Below, piece by piece: positions 25,710 to 34,939 of a stretch of DNA of 64,000 bases. The notes beneath the pieces were generated by a model. That model worked only from the letters and a program-made list of their open reading frames with translations, made no database searches and had not been told where the DNA came from. The DNA is from Castellaniella sp036379515. GTDB taxonomy: Bacteria; Pseudomonadota; Gammaproteobacteria; Burkholderiales; Burkholderiaceae_B. The stretch covers positions 1-64,000 of the forward strand of contig NZ_DASVGN010000016.1 in assembly GCF_036379515.1 (NCBI RefSeq), read 5' to 3'. The translations under genes were made by a program, and so were the position numbers. Numbering within the stretch: position 1 is the first letter of the stretch; the number at the start of each line of letters is the position of its first letter.

Positions 25710-26608
25710 GCCGACAGGCCAAGCCCTCTCTCAGACAGCACGCCACGAAGTTCTCTCACGAAAGAATCCGCAGTGGCGGACAAGGGCCCGGTCCTGAGAT
25801 GGACGAGGTCGGCCACAATGGGCGACGCCCCCTGGACGGGTATCGTCATAAACCTGGCAACCGGCCATGCCTGTAAAGAAAATTCGTCGACCAAGGCGAC
25901 CCCGGCGCCTGCATCCACCAGCGCACAGGCGTTCTGTGGCGACCCCACCTCCATCGCAACCTGCAGCGGCTCCTTCCAGTCGGCGAACAGTTGTTCTATA
26001 TGGGCACCAAAAGGAGTATCGGGCGGATAAGTGATGAGGCGCTGAGACTGCAGATCCAGTGGCGTTACAGACTCCCGAGACGACAGCGGACTGTCCGGTG
26101 AACAGATGCACAACAAGCGCCCCCTGGCGATCGGCGTGGTAGCCAGATTGGGATGATCCACCGGCAGGATGGACACACCCACCTCCGACTGACGGCTCAG
26201 AAGATGCTCCTTCAAAGACTGGTAGTGCAGATACCGGAAGTGAACGCGAACATCGGGATACCTGGCATGGAAGCGGCTGATCGCCAATGGGATCAGCATG
26301 TGCCCAATGCTGGGGCTCGTCACGATGCTGAGCATCCCATGACGCCGTTCGGCCAGCTCATGCGTCAGCCTATCCACACGCTGAACGCCGCGATAGACCA
26401 GTTCTATCTCCCGATACAGTTGCCGGGCTTCTTCGGTCGGATGTAGCCGTCCTTTGATTCTTTCGAACAAGGGGAAGTCCAGCTGGCTCTCAGCATGCGA
26501 GAGCACACGGCTGACGGCGGGAACCGAAACGTGCAGCAGACGGGATGCGTCGCTTACCGAGCCCGTGATCATAATGGCCCGGAAGACTTCAATCTGCCGC
26601 AAGTTCAT
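25706..26608 (-). CDS. LysR-family transcriptional regulator
   Basis: A 300-residue LysR protein. Residues 1-60 are the winged helix (NLRQIEVFRAIMITGSVSDA, LLHVSVPAVSRVLSHAESQL, PLFERIKGRLHPT). The rest is a two-lobe effector domain with SIVTSPSIGHMLIPLAISRF. The pattern is similar to regulators of opine and amino-acid-derived compound use. It converges on the racemase gene with overlapping stop codons and lies 54 bases after the Dabb/ABM gene, so it could be the last gene of the minus-strand ABC operon. It could regulate either flanking cluster; which one is not decidable here. Confidence 0.9.
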   Translation of the reverse strand: MNLRQIEVFRAIMITGSVSDASRLLHVSVPAVSRVLSHAESQLDFPLFERIKGRLHPTEEARQLYREIELVYRGVQRVDRLTHELAERRHGMLSIVTSPSIGHMLIPLAISRFHARYPDVRVHFRYLHYQSLKEHLLSRQSEVGVSILPVDHPNLATTPIARGRLLCICSPDSPLSSRESVTPLDLQSQRLITYPPDTPFGAHIEQLFADWKEPLQVAMEVGSPQNACALVDAGAGVALVDEFSLQAWPVARFMTIPVQGASPIVADLVHLRTGPLSATADSFVRELRGVLSERGLGLSA

Positions 26609-26661
26609 ATGTCACCCCAAACCGCCTTTCACTCCCTCAAACCGTCTGCAGGGATACTCAA

Positions 26662-26955
26662 CTATTCGATGACGACGTTGGCATGCACCACATCGGGCGC
26701 TTGAGCAAAGAAGCCCCCCACCATGCCGCGCCACTCTTGGAAAGCAGGCGATTTGCGAAAGCCTTCCACGTGATCTTCCAGTGTTTCCCAATGGACGACG
26801 AGCAAATATTCTTCAGGCTTCTCGATCCCGTGGTGCAGCTCGACATGACGGCACCCCTTGACGCGCTTGAACAGCGCCAGCGCTTCGTGGACGGCGGCTT
26901 CGAAACCGGCCTGTGCGCCCGGCTTGACGACGATATGAGCCAATTCGCGGATCAT
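26662..26955 (-). CDS. Small ABM/Dabb-type ferredoxin-fold protein
   Basis: A 97-residue protein with the pattern of antibiotic biosynthesis monooxygenase (ABM) or Dabb dimeric alpha-beta barrel domains: IRELAHIVVKPGAQAGFEAA, FKRVKGCRHVELHHGIEKPE, YLLVVHWETLEDHVEGFRKS and a final strand VVHANVVIE. Members are small dimeric oxygenases or isomerases acting on diverse substrates. AGGGGATTCCC precedes the ATG at 26953-26955; the open frame runs upstream into the ABC ATPase gene without a start signal. It is the sixth gene of the minus-strand operon from the enoyl-CoA hydratase. Confidence 0.75.
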   Translation of the reverse strand: MIRELAHIVVKPGAQAGFEAAVHEALALFKRVKGCRHVELHHGIEKPEEYLLVVHWETLEDHVEGFRKSPAFQEWRGMVGGFFAQAPDVVHANVVIE

Positions 26956-27004
26956 GGGAATCCCCTGTTCAATGTAGAAATAGGGATTATGCCGTCTACA
27001 GGCC

Positions 27005-28108
27005 CTATGCGTCGACGAGGACAGCTCTTTCGGCCGGAATCGACAAAAATACCGCAGCGCCCTCTTCCAACAGCGCACCGGGAAACCCGTGCACCCGGAT
27101 GAGGCCACCTGGCCATCGCACAAAGTACGTCACGATATCGCCCAGGAGAATGCGCCGCTCGATCGTCGCCGACCACTGATTGACGGATGAGGTCGATGGC
27201 TGGACGCCAAGCTCTGCGTAAACCGAGCGCACGGCAACTGCCTGCTTGCCATCCGGGCCGGGCCTCGGCTCATGCGCACGGGGCGCACACCGCAATGAAA
27301 CGCCCCCCTCCAGCTCCAGCACCGGGGTGCCATCCGCCGGCCCGACCAGCTTGCCCGTGATGATGTTGGCCGCGCCGATGAAGTCGGCCACGAAACGGCT
27401 GCGAGGATGGTTGTAGATCTCCAGAGGCGGCCCCTCCTGCTCGATGTTGCCTTCCCGCATGACGATCACACGGTTCGACATGGCCATGGCCTCTTCCTGG
27501 TCATGGGTGACATAGAGCGTGCTGACCTCGAATTTCTGCTGCAGGTCTTTCATTTCTTCGCGCATGCGCGTGCGCAGCCGGGCATCCAGATTCGACAGGG
27601 GCTCGTCGAGAAGGATGACCTTGGGATGGCAGGCGTAACTGCGCGCAAGCGCCACACGCTGCTGCTGCCCACCGCTCAGGTCAGTAGCCGGCCGAGACGC
27701 GAAATCCTTCATGCCGACCATCTCGAGTGCGGACGCAACCTGCGCCTTGATGTCCACTTGGTGTGACTTGCGCGTACGCAGGCCATACGCCACGTTGTCG
27801 AACACAGTCATGTGCGGCCAGATCGCGTAGGACTGGAACACCATCGAGAGATTGCGCTTTTCAGTGGGGACGTTGATGCCCTTTGCCGAAGAGAACACGA
27901 CTTGCGAATCGATCACGATCTCGCCCGAGGCGGGTGTCTCGAGCCCGGCAATGCACCTCAAGGTCGTCGACTTTCCGCACCCCGACGGCCCCAGCAACGA
28001 CAAGTGCTCACCCGGTGCGACAGAAAACGAAACCCCGTGCACCACTACTTTGTCGCCATAGGCGGCCGTCAGATCCTTCACCTCGATGTAGGGTGCCGCT
28101 GCAACCAT
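27005..28108 (-). CDS. ABC transporter ATPase (Fe3+/polyamine/thiamine type)
   Basis: A 367-residue ATP-binding protein of the PotA/FbpC group. Walker A is GPSGCGKSTTLRCIAG, the signature is DLSGGQQQRVALARSYA, Walker B is PKVILLDEPLSNLDARL and the H loop is LYVTHDQEEAMAMSNRV. After about residue 240 a C-terminal TOBE-type domain follows (IITGKLVGPADGTPVLEL...IERRILLGDIVTYFVRWPGG). It pairs with the fused permease and Tat-exported receptor encoded upstream in the operon. The transported compound is likely an organic acid handled by the CaiB and enoyl-CoA hydratase genes, but iron or a sulfonate cannot be excluded. Confidence 0.92.
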   Translation of the reverse strand: MVAAAPYIEVKDLTAAYGDKVVVHGVSFSVAPGEHLSLLGPSGCGKSTTLRCIAGLETPASGEIVIDSQVVFSSAKGINVPTEKRNLSMVFQSYAIWPHMTVFDNVAYGLRTRKSHQVDIKAQVASALEMVGMKDFASRPATDLSGGQQQRVALARSYACHPKVILLDEPLSNLDARLRTRMREEMKDLQQKFEVSTLYVTHDQEEAMAMSNRVIVMREGNIEQEGPPLEIYNHPRSRFVADFIGAANIITGKLVGPADGTPVLELEGGVSLRCAPRAHEPRPGPDGKQAVAVRSVYAELGVQPSTSSVNQWSATIERRILLGDIVTYFVRWPGGLIRVHGFPGALLEEGAAVFLSIPAERAVLVDA

Positions 28109-28139
28109 CGATATCCCCTCTAAAGTTCATCTGCAGGCT

Positions 28140-29864
28140 TCACGCCTGTGTCTTGCCGCTGCCCAGGCGGTGCACGACGATCAGACAGATCATGATGATG
28201 GCCGCCTGCACGATGGCGAGCGCACTGACCTTGGGCAACCCACCCGAATCCCAGAAGCTGAAAATGGCCGGTCCCAGTACTTGCGTCCCTGGTCCCGACA
28301 GGAAGAGCGATGCGCTCACCTCGCGCACGGAAATCATGAACAACAGCGCCCAATTCGCAAGGATGCCTGCCCTGAGCAGCGGCACGGTGACCGTGCGCAT
28401 CATCCGCCACCAGTGCGCGCCTTCCACACGTGCAGCTTCTTCGAGCGACTGGTCGATCTGCACGATGACGCCACTCATGCCCCGATACGCCAGCGGCAAG
28501 AACACGATCACGTAGGCAAGCAGTACCGCCCAGAGCGTGCCATACAGCGGAATTGGCAGCGAAAGCACCATCCACAGGAACCCAAAGGCAAAAATGAGGC
28601 GCGGAAACGCTTGTGGCAGCATGGTCACCTGCTCAAGCACTTGCCGCCCCGCACTGTGCGAGCGGTACACCGTCCAGGCGATCAGGGTCGCGAGCGCAAC
28701 CCCCACGGTGCCTGTTCCCACACCCAGCAGCAAGCTGTTGCCGATAGCCTCGCGCGTGGTGGGAAAATCAATCAGCACGTAATGGAAGTTGCTCAGCGTC
28801 CAGTGTGTCGGAATCAGCGAGAGATCGCCGCTGCTTTGCAGCGAGGCAAGCACCAGCACGCCGATGGGCAGCACGAGAGCAACCAGAACATAAAGACATT
28901 CAATGCCCAGAAGCAGCGGTGTCCAGCCTCGCATGTTGAGGCGGCGCGGGCGATAAGTCTTGCCGCTGACCACAGCAAAGCTGCGGGTCTTCACGGCCCA
29001 CGTGTAGAGCCATACGCCCAGCGCGGCAATGGCAATGAGGACCACGCCAATGGCCGCGGCCAAGGGGTAGTTGGGTGGATAGCTCTGAAACATCACGTAG
29101 ATGGCGGTCGTGGCCACATAGAAGCGCGCGCTGGTTCCCAGCATGGTGGGGATCGCAAAGGCGCCCATCATGGACGTGAAGACGAACAGGGCTGCACTCA
29201 GGATCGCGGGCAGAAGCAACGGCAGCGTGATGCGGATCGCAGTGTAAAACCGCCCCGCCCCAAAGATGGCCGACGATTCCTCCAGCGACGAATCCATACG
29301 CTGCATGGCGGCCCCTATCATGAGGACAGCCACGGGCGCCTCGAAGATGGCCATGACAAAAATAATGCCAGGCACCGTATAGATGTTGAACAACGGCTCT
29401 GTGGCGCCCGTGAGCTTCATGTAAAGCTGGTTCAGGATGCCATCGCCCGGCGAGGCGAGCGCGCTCCAGGCCAATGCCCCCACCAGAGGCCCCAGCGGGT
29501 ACGGCAGGGAAATCAACACTTCGAACACGCGCTGCCCTGGCACCGTGGTCCGATACAGGATCCACGCCAGCACGACCGCCATGGCAATGGCCAGGACCGT
29601 GCCTATGGACGCCACCAGCAGCGTGTTGCCGATCCAGTCCAGATGCCGCCCCAGCTCGATAAAATTATTCAACCCATACTGCGTTGCGGGCAGTGCCTGC
29701 GGGTCCCCCACGTTGAACGCACTGGTGAACAGAAGAAATAGCGGATAACCCAGGCAAGCCAGGATGAATGCCAGGGGCAACCAGACACGCAATGAGAACT
29801 TGCCCTTGAAACGACTGGCCAAGGAGCGGCCAGTCGTTTGCACGGCGGACTCAGCGGCGACCAT
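28140..29864 (-). CDS. Fused ABC transporter permease with two membrane domains
   Basis: A 574-residue inner membrane protein carrying two binding-protein-dependent permease domains in one chain, as in FbpB/ThiP. The ATPase-contact loops are visible in each half: around EESSAIFGAGRFYTAIRITL in the first and EEAARVEGAHWWRMMRTVTV in the second. About twelve hydrophobic segments are present. A hydrophilic N-terminus (TTGRSLASRFKGKFSLRVW) precedes the first helix. It lies between the receptor and ATPase genes, 8 bases after the receptor gene's stop. Confidence 0.92.
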   Translation of the reverse strand: MVAAESAVQTTGRSLASRFKGKFSLRVWLPLAFILACLGYPLFLLFTSAFNVGDPQALPATQYGLNNFIELGRHLDWIGNTLLVASIGTVLAIAMAVVLAWILYRTTVPGQRVFEVLISLPYPLGPLVGALAWSALASPGDGILNQLYMKLTGATEPLFNIYTVPGIIFVMAIFEAPVAVLMIGAAMQRMDSSLEESSAIFGAGRFYTAIRITLPLLLPAILSAALFVFTSMMGAFAIPTMLGTSARFYVATTAIYVMFQSYPPNYPLAAAIGVVLIAIAALGVWLYTWAVKTRSFAVVSGKTYRPRRLNMRGWTPLLLGIECLYVLVALVLPIGVLVLASLQSSGDLSLIPTHWTLSNFHYVLIDFPTTREAIGNSLLLGVGTGTVGVALATLIAWTVYRSHSAGRQVLEQVTMLPQAFPRLIFAFGFLWMVLSLPIPLYGTLWAVLLAYVIVFLPLAYRGMSGVIVQIDQSLEEAARVEGAHWWRMMRTVTVPLLRAGILANWALLFMISVREVSASLFLSGPGTQVLGPAIFSFWDSGGLPKVSALAIVQAAIIMICLIVVHRLGSGKTQA

Positions 29865-29871
29865 GGTTCGC

Positions 29872-30987
29872 TTACAACCCCACCAAGTTGTTCCAGACCT
29901 TCAGATACTCGGCATGGAGTTTCTGCGAGCCGAATTCGGCAAACTCATCCGGCGTGGGAAACAGCACCTTGATCGACGAGATGGCCGGCAGGCCTGCGAT
30001 GTCGACGTCCTTGCGTGCCGAATACGATCCCTGGATCTCGTTCCACGCCTTCTGCCCCTCGGCCGAAAGCAGGTAGTTGACGTAGGCCTTGGCGGCATTG
30101 GGCCGCTTCGACGCCTTGAAGATGCCGGTCACTTCATTCACAGAGGGTGTCCCTTCTGTGGGAAAGACCATCTCGATCGGCAGCTTGTCACGTTTGGACT
30201 TCAGATACTGGAAGATGCTCACGCGGCCTCCGACCTTGAGGTCACCACGATGCAGGTCGCTCATGATCTGAGTCGAGGATGAATACCCCTTGGGGTTCTG
30301 CGCAGCCAGTTTCGTCCAATAATCTTTGGGGAGAATGTTGCGCAGCACGAACCACATCGCATATGACGTACCCGCAGCTGCATTCTGAAACCCGATGGCA
30401 TTCTTCCAGCGTGGATCGAGCAGATCCATCAACGATTTGGGTGCCTCGTCCTGCTTCACGTAACGTGGGTCGTACATGATCGGCCCCACATTGATGAAGT
30501 AGGTCGACCAATATCCGCGCGGGTTGCTGAGCGCCCGCGGGTCGAAAGCATCCATTCCGGGCGGCTCATAGCGCAGCAAATGCCCCTGTTGGCGCATTTT
30601 GTCCATCGTGCCGGGGTCGGACGTATCGTAGACGTCGACGTCGACCTTGCCAGCGCGCAGTTCTGCGTTGAGCTTGGGCCAGGCGGCACCCGGCAAAAGC
30701 CGCTGTTGGTTGACCTGAATGCCCGTCTTGTCCGTGAACATCCGGATGAATTTGACGACGTCGGCCTCCTGGTCACCATGCCAGAGCAGCAGCGGACCTT
30801 CTTTGCGGGCGGCATTCATGTCGGGCGGTGCGCTGTCGGCGGTATCTGCAAACGCCTTGCGCGAGGTCACTATGAAAGGGAATCCGAGCCCGGCCGCACC
30901 CACACCGAGTGTCGTGAGAAACTTCCGACGGCTCGTTCCGCCATCGTCACCGGCCGTGTGGTCGGCGTTTTCGATCGTGTGTTTCAT
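29872..30987 (-). CDS. ABC transporter extracellular binding protein with Tat signal
   Basis: A 371-residue periplasmic receptor of the FbpA/PotD-like class 1 family. The N-terminus has a twin-arginine signal, SRRKFLTTLGVGAAGLGFPF, ending near KAFADTA. The mature protein has KEGPLLLWHGDQEADVVKFI and FTDKTGIQVNQQRLLPGAAW, typical of iron and organic anion binders. AGGAGG before the ATG at 30985-30987 fixes the start. Tat export suggests folding before secretion or a bound cofactor. It is preceded by the CaiB gene. Confidence 0.9.
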   Translation of the reverse strand: MKHTIENADHTAGDDGGTSRRKFLTTLGVGAAGLGFPFIVTSRKAFADTADSAPPDMNAARKEGPLLLWHGDQEADVVKFIRMFTDKTGIQVNQQRLLPGAAWPKLNAELRAGKVDVDVYDTSDPGTMDKMRQQGHLLRYEPPGMDAFDPRALSNPRGYWSTYFINVGPIMYDPRYVKQDEAPKSLMDLLDPRWKNAIGFQNAAAGTSYAMWFVLRNILPKDYWTKLAAQNPKGYSSSTQIMSDLHRGDLKVGGRVSIFQYLKSKRDKLPIEMVFPTEGTPSVNEVTGIFKASKRPNAAKAYVNYLLSAEGQKAWNEIQGSYSARKDVDIAGLPAISSIKVLFPTPDEFAEFGSQKLHAEYLKVWNNLVGL

Positions 30988-31037
30988 TTTGCCATCCTCC
31001 TGAAGCCGAAGCAGCCAGACTGCGCTGCATCCTGATT

Positions 31038-32261
31038 TCACTGAGTGTCCGCGTGCTCCGTCACCGATGGCCCAATCCCAAGCCACTCACGCAACACCTG
31101 TGCTGTGTGCTCACCAACCAAGGGCGGCGCCTTCCAGCCGCCCGCAACATCAAACTCCGAAAATTTCACGGCGGCACCCAGCGAAGCCACTTCTCCGTAC
31201 TCTGGGTGCTGCAGCGTCTGCTTCATGTGCCTGTGCAGCACCTGAGCGTCTGAAAACACCTGTTCCATGTTGTTGATGGGCGCGCACGGGACGCCGGCGG
31301 CCTCCAGCGCAGCCAGCAGCTCACGCGACGCATGCCTGGCAACCTCTGAATCGAGAATGCCGTAGAGGAGTTCACGATTCTCGACACGGTCGGCCATGGT
31401 TCTGAAGCGCACGTCACGGGCCAGATCTTCGCGTCCCAGAACTTTGCAGAATTCCGGATACAGGTTCTCGAAACCAGCGGCTATGACCGCCCAGCCGTCG
31501 GCCGTCTTGAAGGCCTTGTAGGGGACTTGCTGGGCATGCTCGGAACCCCACTTTTCTGGTTCGGTACCCACGAGAAGGTATTCGAGGGCGGCACCCACGA
31601 GAAAGGCGACTTGTGATTCCAGCAGACTGGTCTCGACTTTCTGACCCACTCCGGTCATGCCGCGTTGTAAAAGTGCCGCCAGGATTCCGGCGTAGCAGTT
31701 CGTGCCGGCCAGCACATCGAAGCCCGAGGTCCCCAATTTGACGGGCTCACCATTGCGCTGGCCGGTGATGTTCATGTAGCCCCCGATCGCCTGGATGGTG
31801 AGATCGTAGGCGCGTTTGCCGCTGTCGGGGCCATCGGCCCCAAAGCCGGAAATAGATGCATACACAAGCCGCGGATTGTCCAGGGACAAGGCCTCGTAGC
31901 CCAAGCCCAGCCGATCCATGACACCAGGTCGGAAGTTCTCGAGCAGGACATCGGCCTTTCCGCAAAGCTGCTTCGCGATGCGACGACCGCCATCGGATTT
32001 GAGATCCAGTGCAATGGAACGCTTGTTGCGGTTGGCCGCATAGAAGCTGATGCCATTGCCATGCACGAAGGGGGGGCCCTGACGGCGCAATGGATCGCCG
32101 GTACCCGGCAACTCCACCTTCACAACGTCTGCGCCCAGATCGCCGAGGAGTTGTGCACAATAGGGTCCAGCGAGAATCCGCGAAAAATCCAGGACACGCA
32201 CGCCTGCAAGCGGCTTGCGGCCAATAGGGCCCGATTGCAATCTGTCTGCACTGTCGTCCAC
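31038..32261 (-). CDS. CaiB/BaiF family CoA-transferase
   Basis: A 407-residue class III CoA-transferase that moves CoA between carboxylic acids through an aspartyl intermediate. Typical blocks are GVRVLDFSRILAGPYCAQLL, GDLGADVVKVELPGTGDPLR, the NRNKRSIALDLKSDGGRRIA helix, and AYDLTIQAIGGYMNITGQRN holding the catalytic aspartate. The C-terminal part has the AAGVPCAPINNMEQVFSD loop and ends PPLVGEHTAQVLREWLGIG. It starts with GTG, directly against the stop of the enoyl-CoA hydratase gene. It would activate the imported acid for the hydratase. The same family is decayed at 440-855. Confidence 0.93.
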   Translation of the reverse strand: MDDSADRLQSGPIGRKPLAGVRVLDFSRILAGPYCAQLLGDLGADVVKVELPGTGDPLRRQGPPFVHGNGISFYAANRNKRSIALDLKSDGGRRIAKQLCGKADVLLENFRPGVMDRLGLGYEALSLDNPRLVYASISGFGADGPDSGKRAYDLTIQAIGGYMNITGQRNGEPVKLGTSGFDVLAGTNCYAGILAALLQRGMTGVGQKVETSLLESQVAFLVGAALEYLLVGTEPEKWGSEHAQQVPYKAFKTADGWAVIAAGFENLYPEFCKVLGREDLARDVRFRTMADRVENRELLYGILDSEVARHASRELLAALEAAGVPCAPINNMEQVFSDAQVLHRHMKQTLQHPEYGEVASLGAAVKFSEFDVAGGWKAPPLVGEHTAQVLREWLGIGPSVTEHADTQ

Positions 32262-33038
32262 TCAATTACCCCTGAACACCGGTTTGCGCTTCTCGAAATG
32301 CGCCTTTATGCCTTCCTCGTAATCATGGGTGGCTTCCAGTGGGCGACGCAGGCGCTGATCCAGCGTCGCAGCGTCATCCATGGGCAAGTCGGCGCCTTCG
32401 TTGACCGAACGCTTCACCGCCGCCAGGCCAAGCGGGCTCGTTGCCTCGATGCTGCGAGCAACCTCCAGCGCACAATCCATGAGTTTTTCGCGAGGCACGA
32501 CGCGCTGTACAAGGCCCATCGTCAGTGCCTCTTCCGCACCTATGCGCCGCGCAGTGAAAAACAGTTCTTTGGCGCGCGCTCGGCCAACGAGGCGCGGAAG
32601 CAGAATGGCCGCACCCCCACCCGGATACGCGCCCAGGGTCATCTCGGGCCAACCGAAGCGAGCGTCGTCAGCCGCGTAACGAAGGTCACAGGCCAGGGCC
32701 AATTCAAATCCACCGCCCAGGCACCAGCCCCCAATAGCCGCGATGACGGCCTTTGGAGACTCCATCAAGCTCTGGTAAAGATGCCATCCGGCGCGGCTCT
32801 GCGCCCACTTCTGGTCCGGGGTGAGCGCACTGCGCTGTTTCAGATCCATCCCGGCACAAAATGCCCGGTCACCGGCACCTGTCAAAATGATGGTGCGAAC
32901 ACCAGGATCGTCGCGGGCGTTCTCGACAGCTTTCTGGATGTCCGCGGCCAGCTCGCTGGAAAGCGCGTTCATCACCTGAGGACGATTCAGCGTGAGAATC
33001 AATGCACTGCTCGCGCGTTCGCACAATAGATCCGCCAT
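32262..33038 (-). CDS. Enoyl-CoA hydratase/isomerase family protein
   Basis: A 258-residue crotonase-fold enzyme. The oxyanion hole loop is GDRAFCAGMDLKQRS, and both acid/base glutamates of true enoyl-CoA hydratases are present: E112 in GGGFELALACD and E132 in RFGWPEMTLGAYPGGG. It should therefore be able to hydrate an enoyl-CoA. It is the first gene of a minus-strand operon with CaiB and an ABC importer, and is divergent from a GntR regulator that probably controls the operon. Confidence 0.92.
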   Translation of the reverse strand: MADLLCERASSALILTLNRPQVMNALSSELAADIQKAVENARDDPGVRTIILTGAGDRAFCAGMDLKQRSALTPDQKWAQSRAGWHLYQSLMESPKAVIAAIGGWCLGGGFELALACDLRYAADDARFGWPEMTLGAYPGGGAAILLPRLVGRARAKELFFTARRIGAEEALTMGLVQRVVPREKLMDCALEVARSIEATSPLGLAAVKRSVNEGADLPMDDAATLDQRLRRPLEATHDYEEGIKAHFEKRKPVFRGN

Positions 33039-33165
33039 CGAGGTACCCTTGCAGAAACGTTGAAGTATGGTTACAACATCAAGCGCAACATAGCCAAGTA
33101 CATAACTACTTTTTTACAAGTATAGATCCCAACGGGAAAAATGCAACCAAACGGAGCATTGGGAA

Positions 33166-33915
33166 ATGATATCTTCAGCCGTGAAGAAAAAGAGTATTGA
33201 GACGGCGTCTGTGCGGCATGGCAGGCTGGCCGACAAACTTTACGAGGACTTGCTGGCCTGGATCACTCGCGAAGATCTGAAAGAGGGGCACAAGCTCCCA
33301 TCGGAGGACCATCTGGCCCAGCAGTTCGGCGTGTCCCGTCCGGTCGTGCGCCAGGCGCTGCTACGCCTGCGATCCGACGAAATCATCATTTCGCGTCATG
33401 GATCGGGCTCCTACATCCAGCACAGGCCCAAGAAAGAATTCTTCGATTTCGCGCCTATCGGCGGGGTTGCTGACCTCGTACGCTGCTTCGAATATCGCAT
33501 CGCACTCGAAGGAGAAGCCGCATGGCTCGCGGCAAGGCGCCGCACGGGTGCCGATCTGAAACGGATTGGCGATGCACTTCACGACATGGACGAGGCCGTG
33601 GCTTCGCGCTCGGTTGCCACAGACTCGGACGCCAAATTTCACGAGGCGATTGCGTCTGCCACCAAGAACGAGTTGTTCGTCTCCACCATGGAGTCACTGG
33701 CCGCGCTGATCTTCGCGGGCATGACCGTTGCGCGCAACCTCTCGCTGCAGATGAACCTGGCCCGGCTCGAGCTGGTCCAGAAGGAACACCTGGCAATCTA
33801 CAAGGCCATCGAAGCACAAGACGCATCGGCTGCACGCGAGCTCATGCGCGCACACATCGACAACGCACGCACCCGACTGCTGACCGACAGCGTGGAGCCC
33901 GACCCCGGTTCCTGA
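33166..33915 (+). CDS. GntR/FadR-family transcriptional regulator
   Basis: A 249-residue regulator with an N-terminal winged helix (ADKLYEDLLAWITREDLKEG, HKLPSEDHLAQQFGVSRPVV, RQALLRLRSDEIIISRHGSG) and a C-terminal FCD helical domain (residues about 95-235) with FHEAIASATKNELFVSTMES. Such proteins usually repress catabolic operons until an acid effector binds. It is divergent from the enoyl-CoA hydratase operon and followed 96 bases later by the DapA-family gene, so it likely governs one or both. Confidence 0.9.
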   Translation: MISSAVKKKSIETASVRHGRLADKLYEDLLAWITREDLKEGHKLPSEDHLAQQFGVSRPVVRQALLRLRSDEIIISRHGSGSYIQHRPKKEFFDFAPIGGVADLVRCFEYRIALEGEAAWLAARRRTGADLKRIGDALHDMDEAVASRSVATDSDAKFHEAIASATKNELFVSTMESLAALIFAGMTVARNLSLQMNLARLELVQKEHLAIYKAIEAQDASAARELMRAHIDNARTRLLTDSVEPDPGS

Positions 33916-34011
33916 ACATAAAATAACAACTTAAGGCGCCATAACAAACAACAAATTCACAACTGAGCGTGTGCGCGATACAATGGCAGTGTTCTCAGAA
34001 CCGGTCCGATC

Positions 34012-34932
34012 ATGAAAACTACCGCCGTTACCCTGTCTGACATCACCCGTTCCGTCCTGGCTGTCCCGCCGCTCGCCCGCCATGACGATCTGTCGCTGGA
34101 TCGGGAATCAAACCTGCGATTGATGCGGCACCTCGAAAGCGGTGGCGTACGCACGCTGCTATACGGCGGCAACGCCAATCTTTACAACATGGACACGGCG
34201 GAATACGGCAGCTTTCTGGACATGATCGAAGAGCTGGCAGGGGCCGACACCTGGGTCATCCCCTCCGTCGGTCCGGATTATGGCAAGCTCATGGCCGAAG
34301 CCCGTATTCTGAAGTCGCGGAAGTTCCCGACGGTCATGGTGCTGCCGCTGAAGTTTCCCTCAACGGGCAAAGGTACCGCTGACGGCATCCGGCGTTTCAC
34401 GGACGAAACCGGCCTGCGTGTGATCGCTTATGTGAAAGACACGCACACGCTGCAACCAGACGACATCGCCGCTCTCGTGCAAGAAGGGCGGATCACGGCC
34501 GTGAAGTATGCGGTAGTGCTTCAGAAGCCGGAACAGGACGATTTCCTGACCCATCTGCTCCAGCGGGTGGACAAGCAAATGGTGATCAGCGGTATCGGTG
34601 AACGCCCTGCCATCGTCCACCTGCGTCAGTTCGGGCTCCCAGGCTTCACGTCGGGGTCAGTCTGCGTCGCACCACGAGGCTCGACGGCCTTGCTGAAGGC
34701 GCTGCATGAAGGCCGCTACGAAGAAGCGGAGAAACTGCGGGCTGCCTACATCCCGCTGGAGGACTGCCGCGACGAAATGGGGCCCATCCCCGTGCTGCAT
34801 GAGGCCGTGACAGCCTCCGGCATCGCCGACATGGGCCCCATGCTGCCCATGATGTCGCGGCTCGAAGAATCGTATCGGGCAAAGGTCAAGGTAGCCGCGC
34901 GCGAGTTGCTCAAACACGATGAAACGCTCTGA
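34012..34932 (+). CDS. Dihydrodipicolinate synthase (DapA/NAL) family aldolase
   Basis: A 306-residue class I aldolase of the DapA/N-acetylneuraminate lyase superfamily. The Schiff-base lysine is K165 in GRITAVKYAVVLQKP, and the tyrosine of the catalytic relay is probably Y140 in LRVIAYVKDT. The usual GGTTGE active-site loop is replaced here by YGGNANLYNM, so it is not a housekeeping dapA and the substrate differs. Such divergent members cleave or form 2-keto acids such as keto-deoxy sugar acids. It is followed convergently, 7 bases away, by a flavoprotein gene and preceded by a GntR regulator. Confidence 0.85.
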   Translation: MKTTAVTLSDITRSVLAVPPLARHDDLSLDRESNLRLMRHLESGGVRTLLYGGNANLYNMDTAEYGSFLDMIEELAGADTWVIPSVGPDYGKLMAEARILKSRKFPTVMVLPLKFPSTGKGTADGIRRFTDETGLRVIAYVKDTHTLQPDDIAALVQEGRITAVKYAVVLQKPEQDDFLTHLLQRVDKQMVISGIGERPAIVHLRQFGLPGFTSGSVCVAPRGSTALLKALHEGRYEEAEKLRAAYIPLEDCRDEMGPIPVLHEAVTASGIADMGPMLPMMSRLEESYRAKVKVAARELLKHDETL

Positions 34933-34939
34933 CCGCTAC

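Noticed and set aside
28170..29741. A 523-codon open frame antisense to the fused ABC permease
   Set aside because: The composition is extreme (His, Gln, Arg rich) and the sense strand encodes an obvious two-domain permease.
30279..30479. Small plus-strand frames inside the ABC receptor gene
   Set aside because: They lie antisense to a confident coding region and lack ribosome binding sites or conserved pattern.
31045..31276. Three overlapping short plus-strand frames open at the same place
   Set aside because: They are shadows of the CaiB C-terminus on the minus strand.
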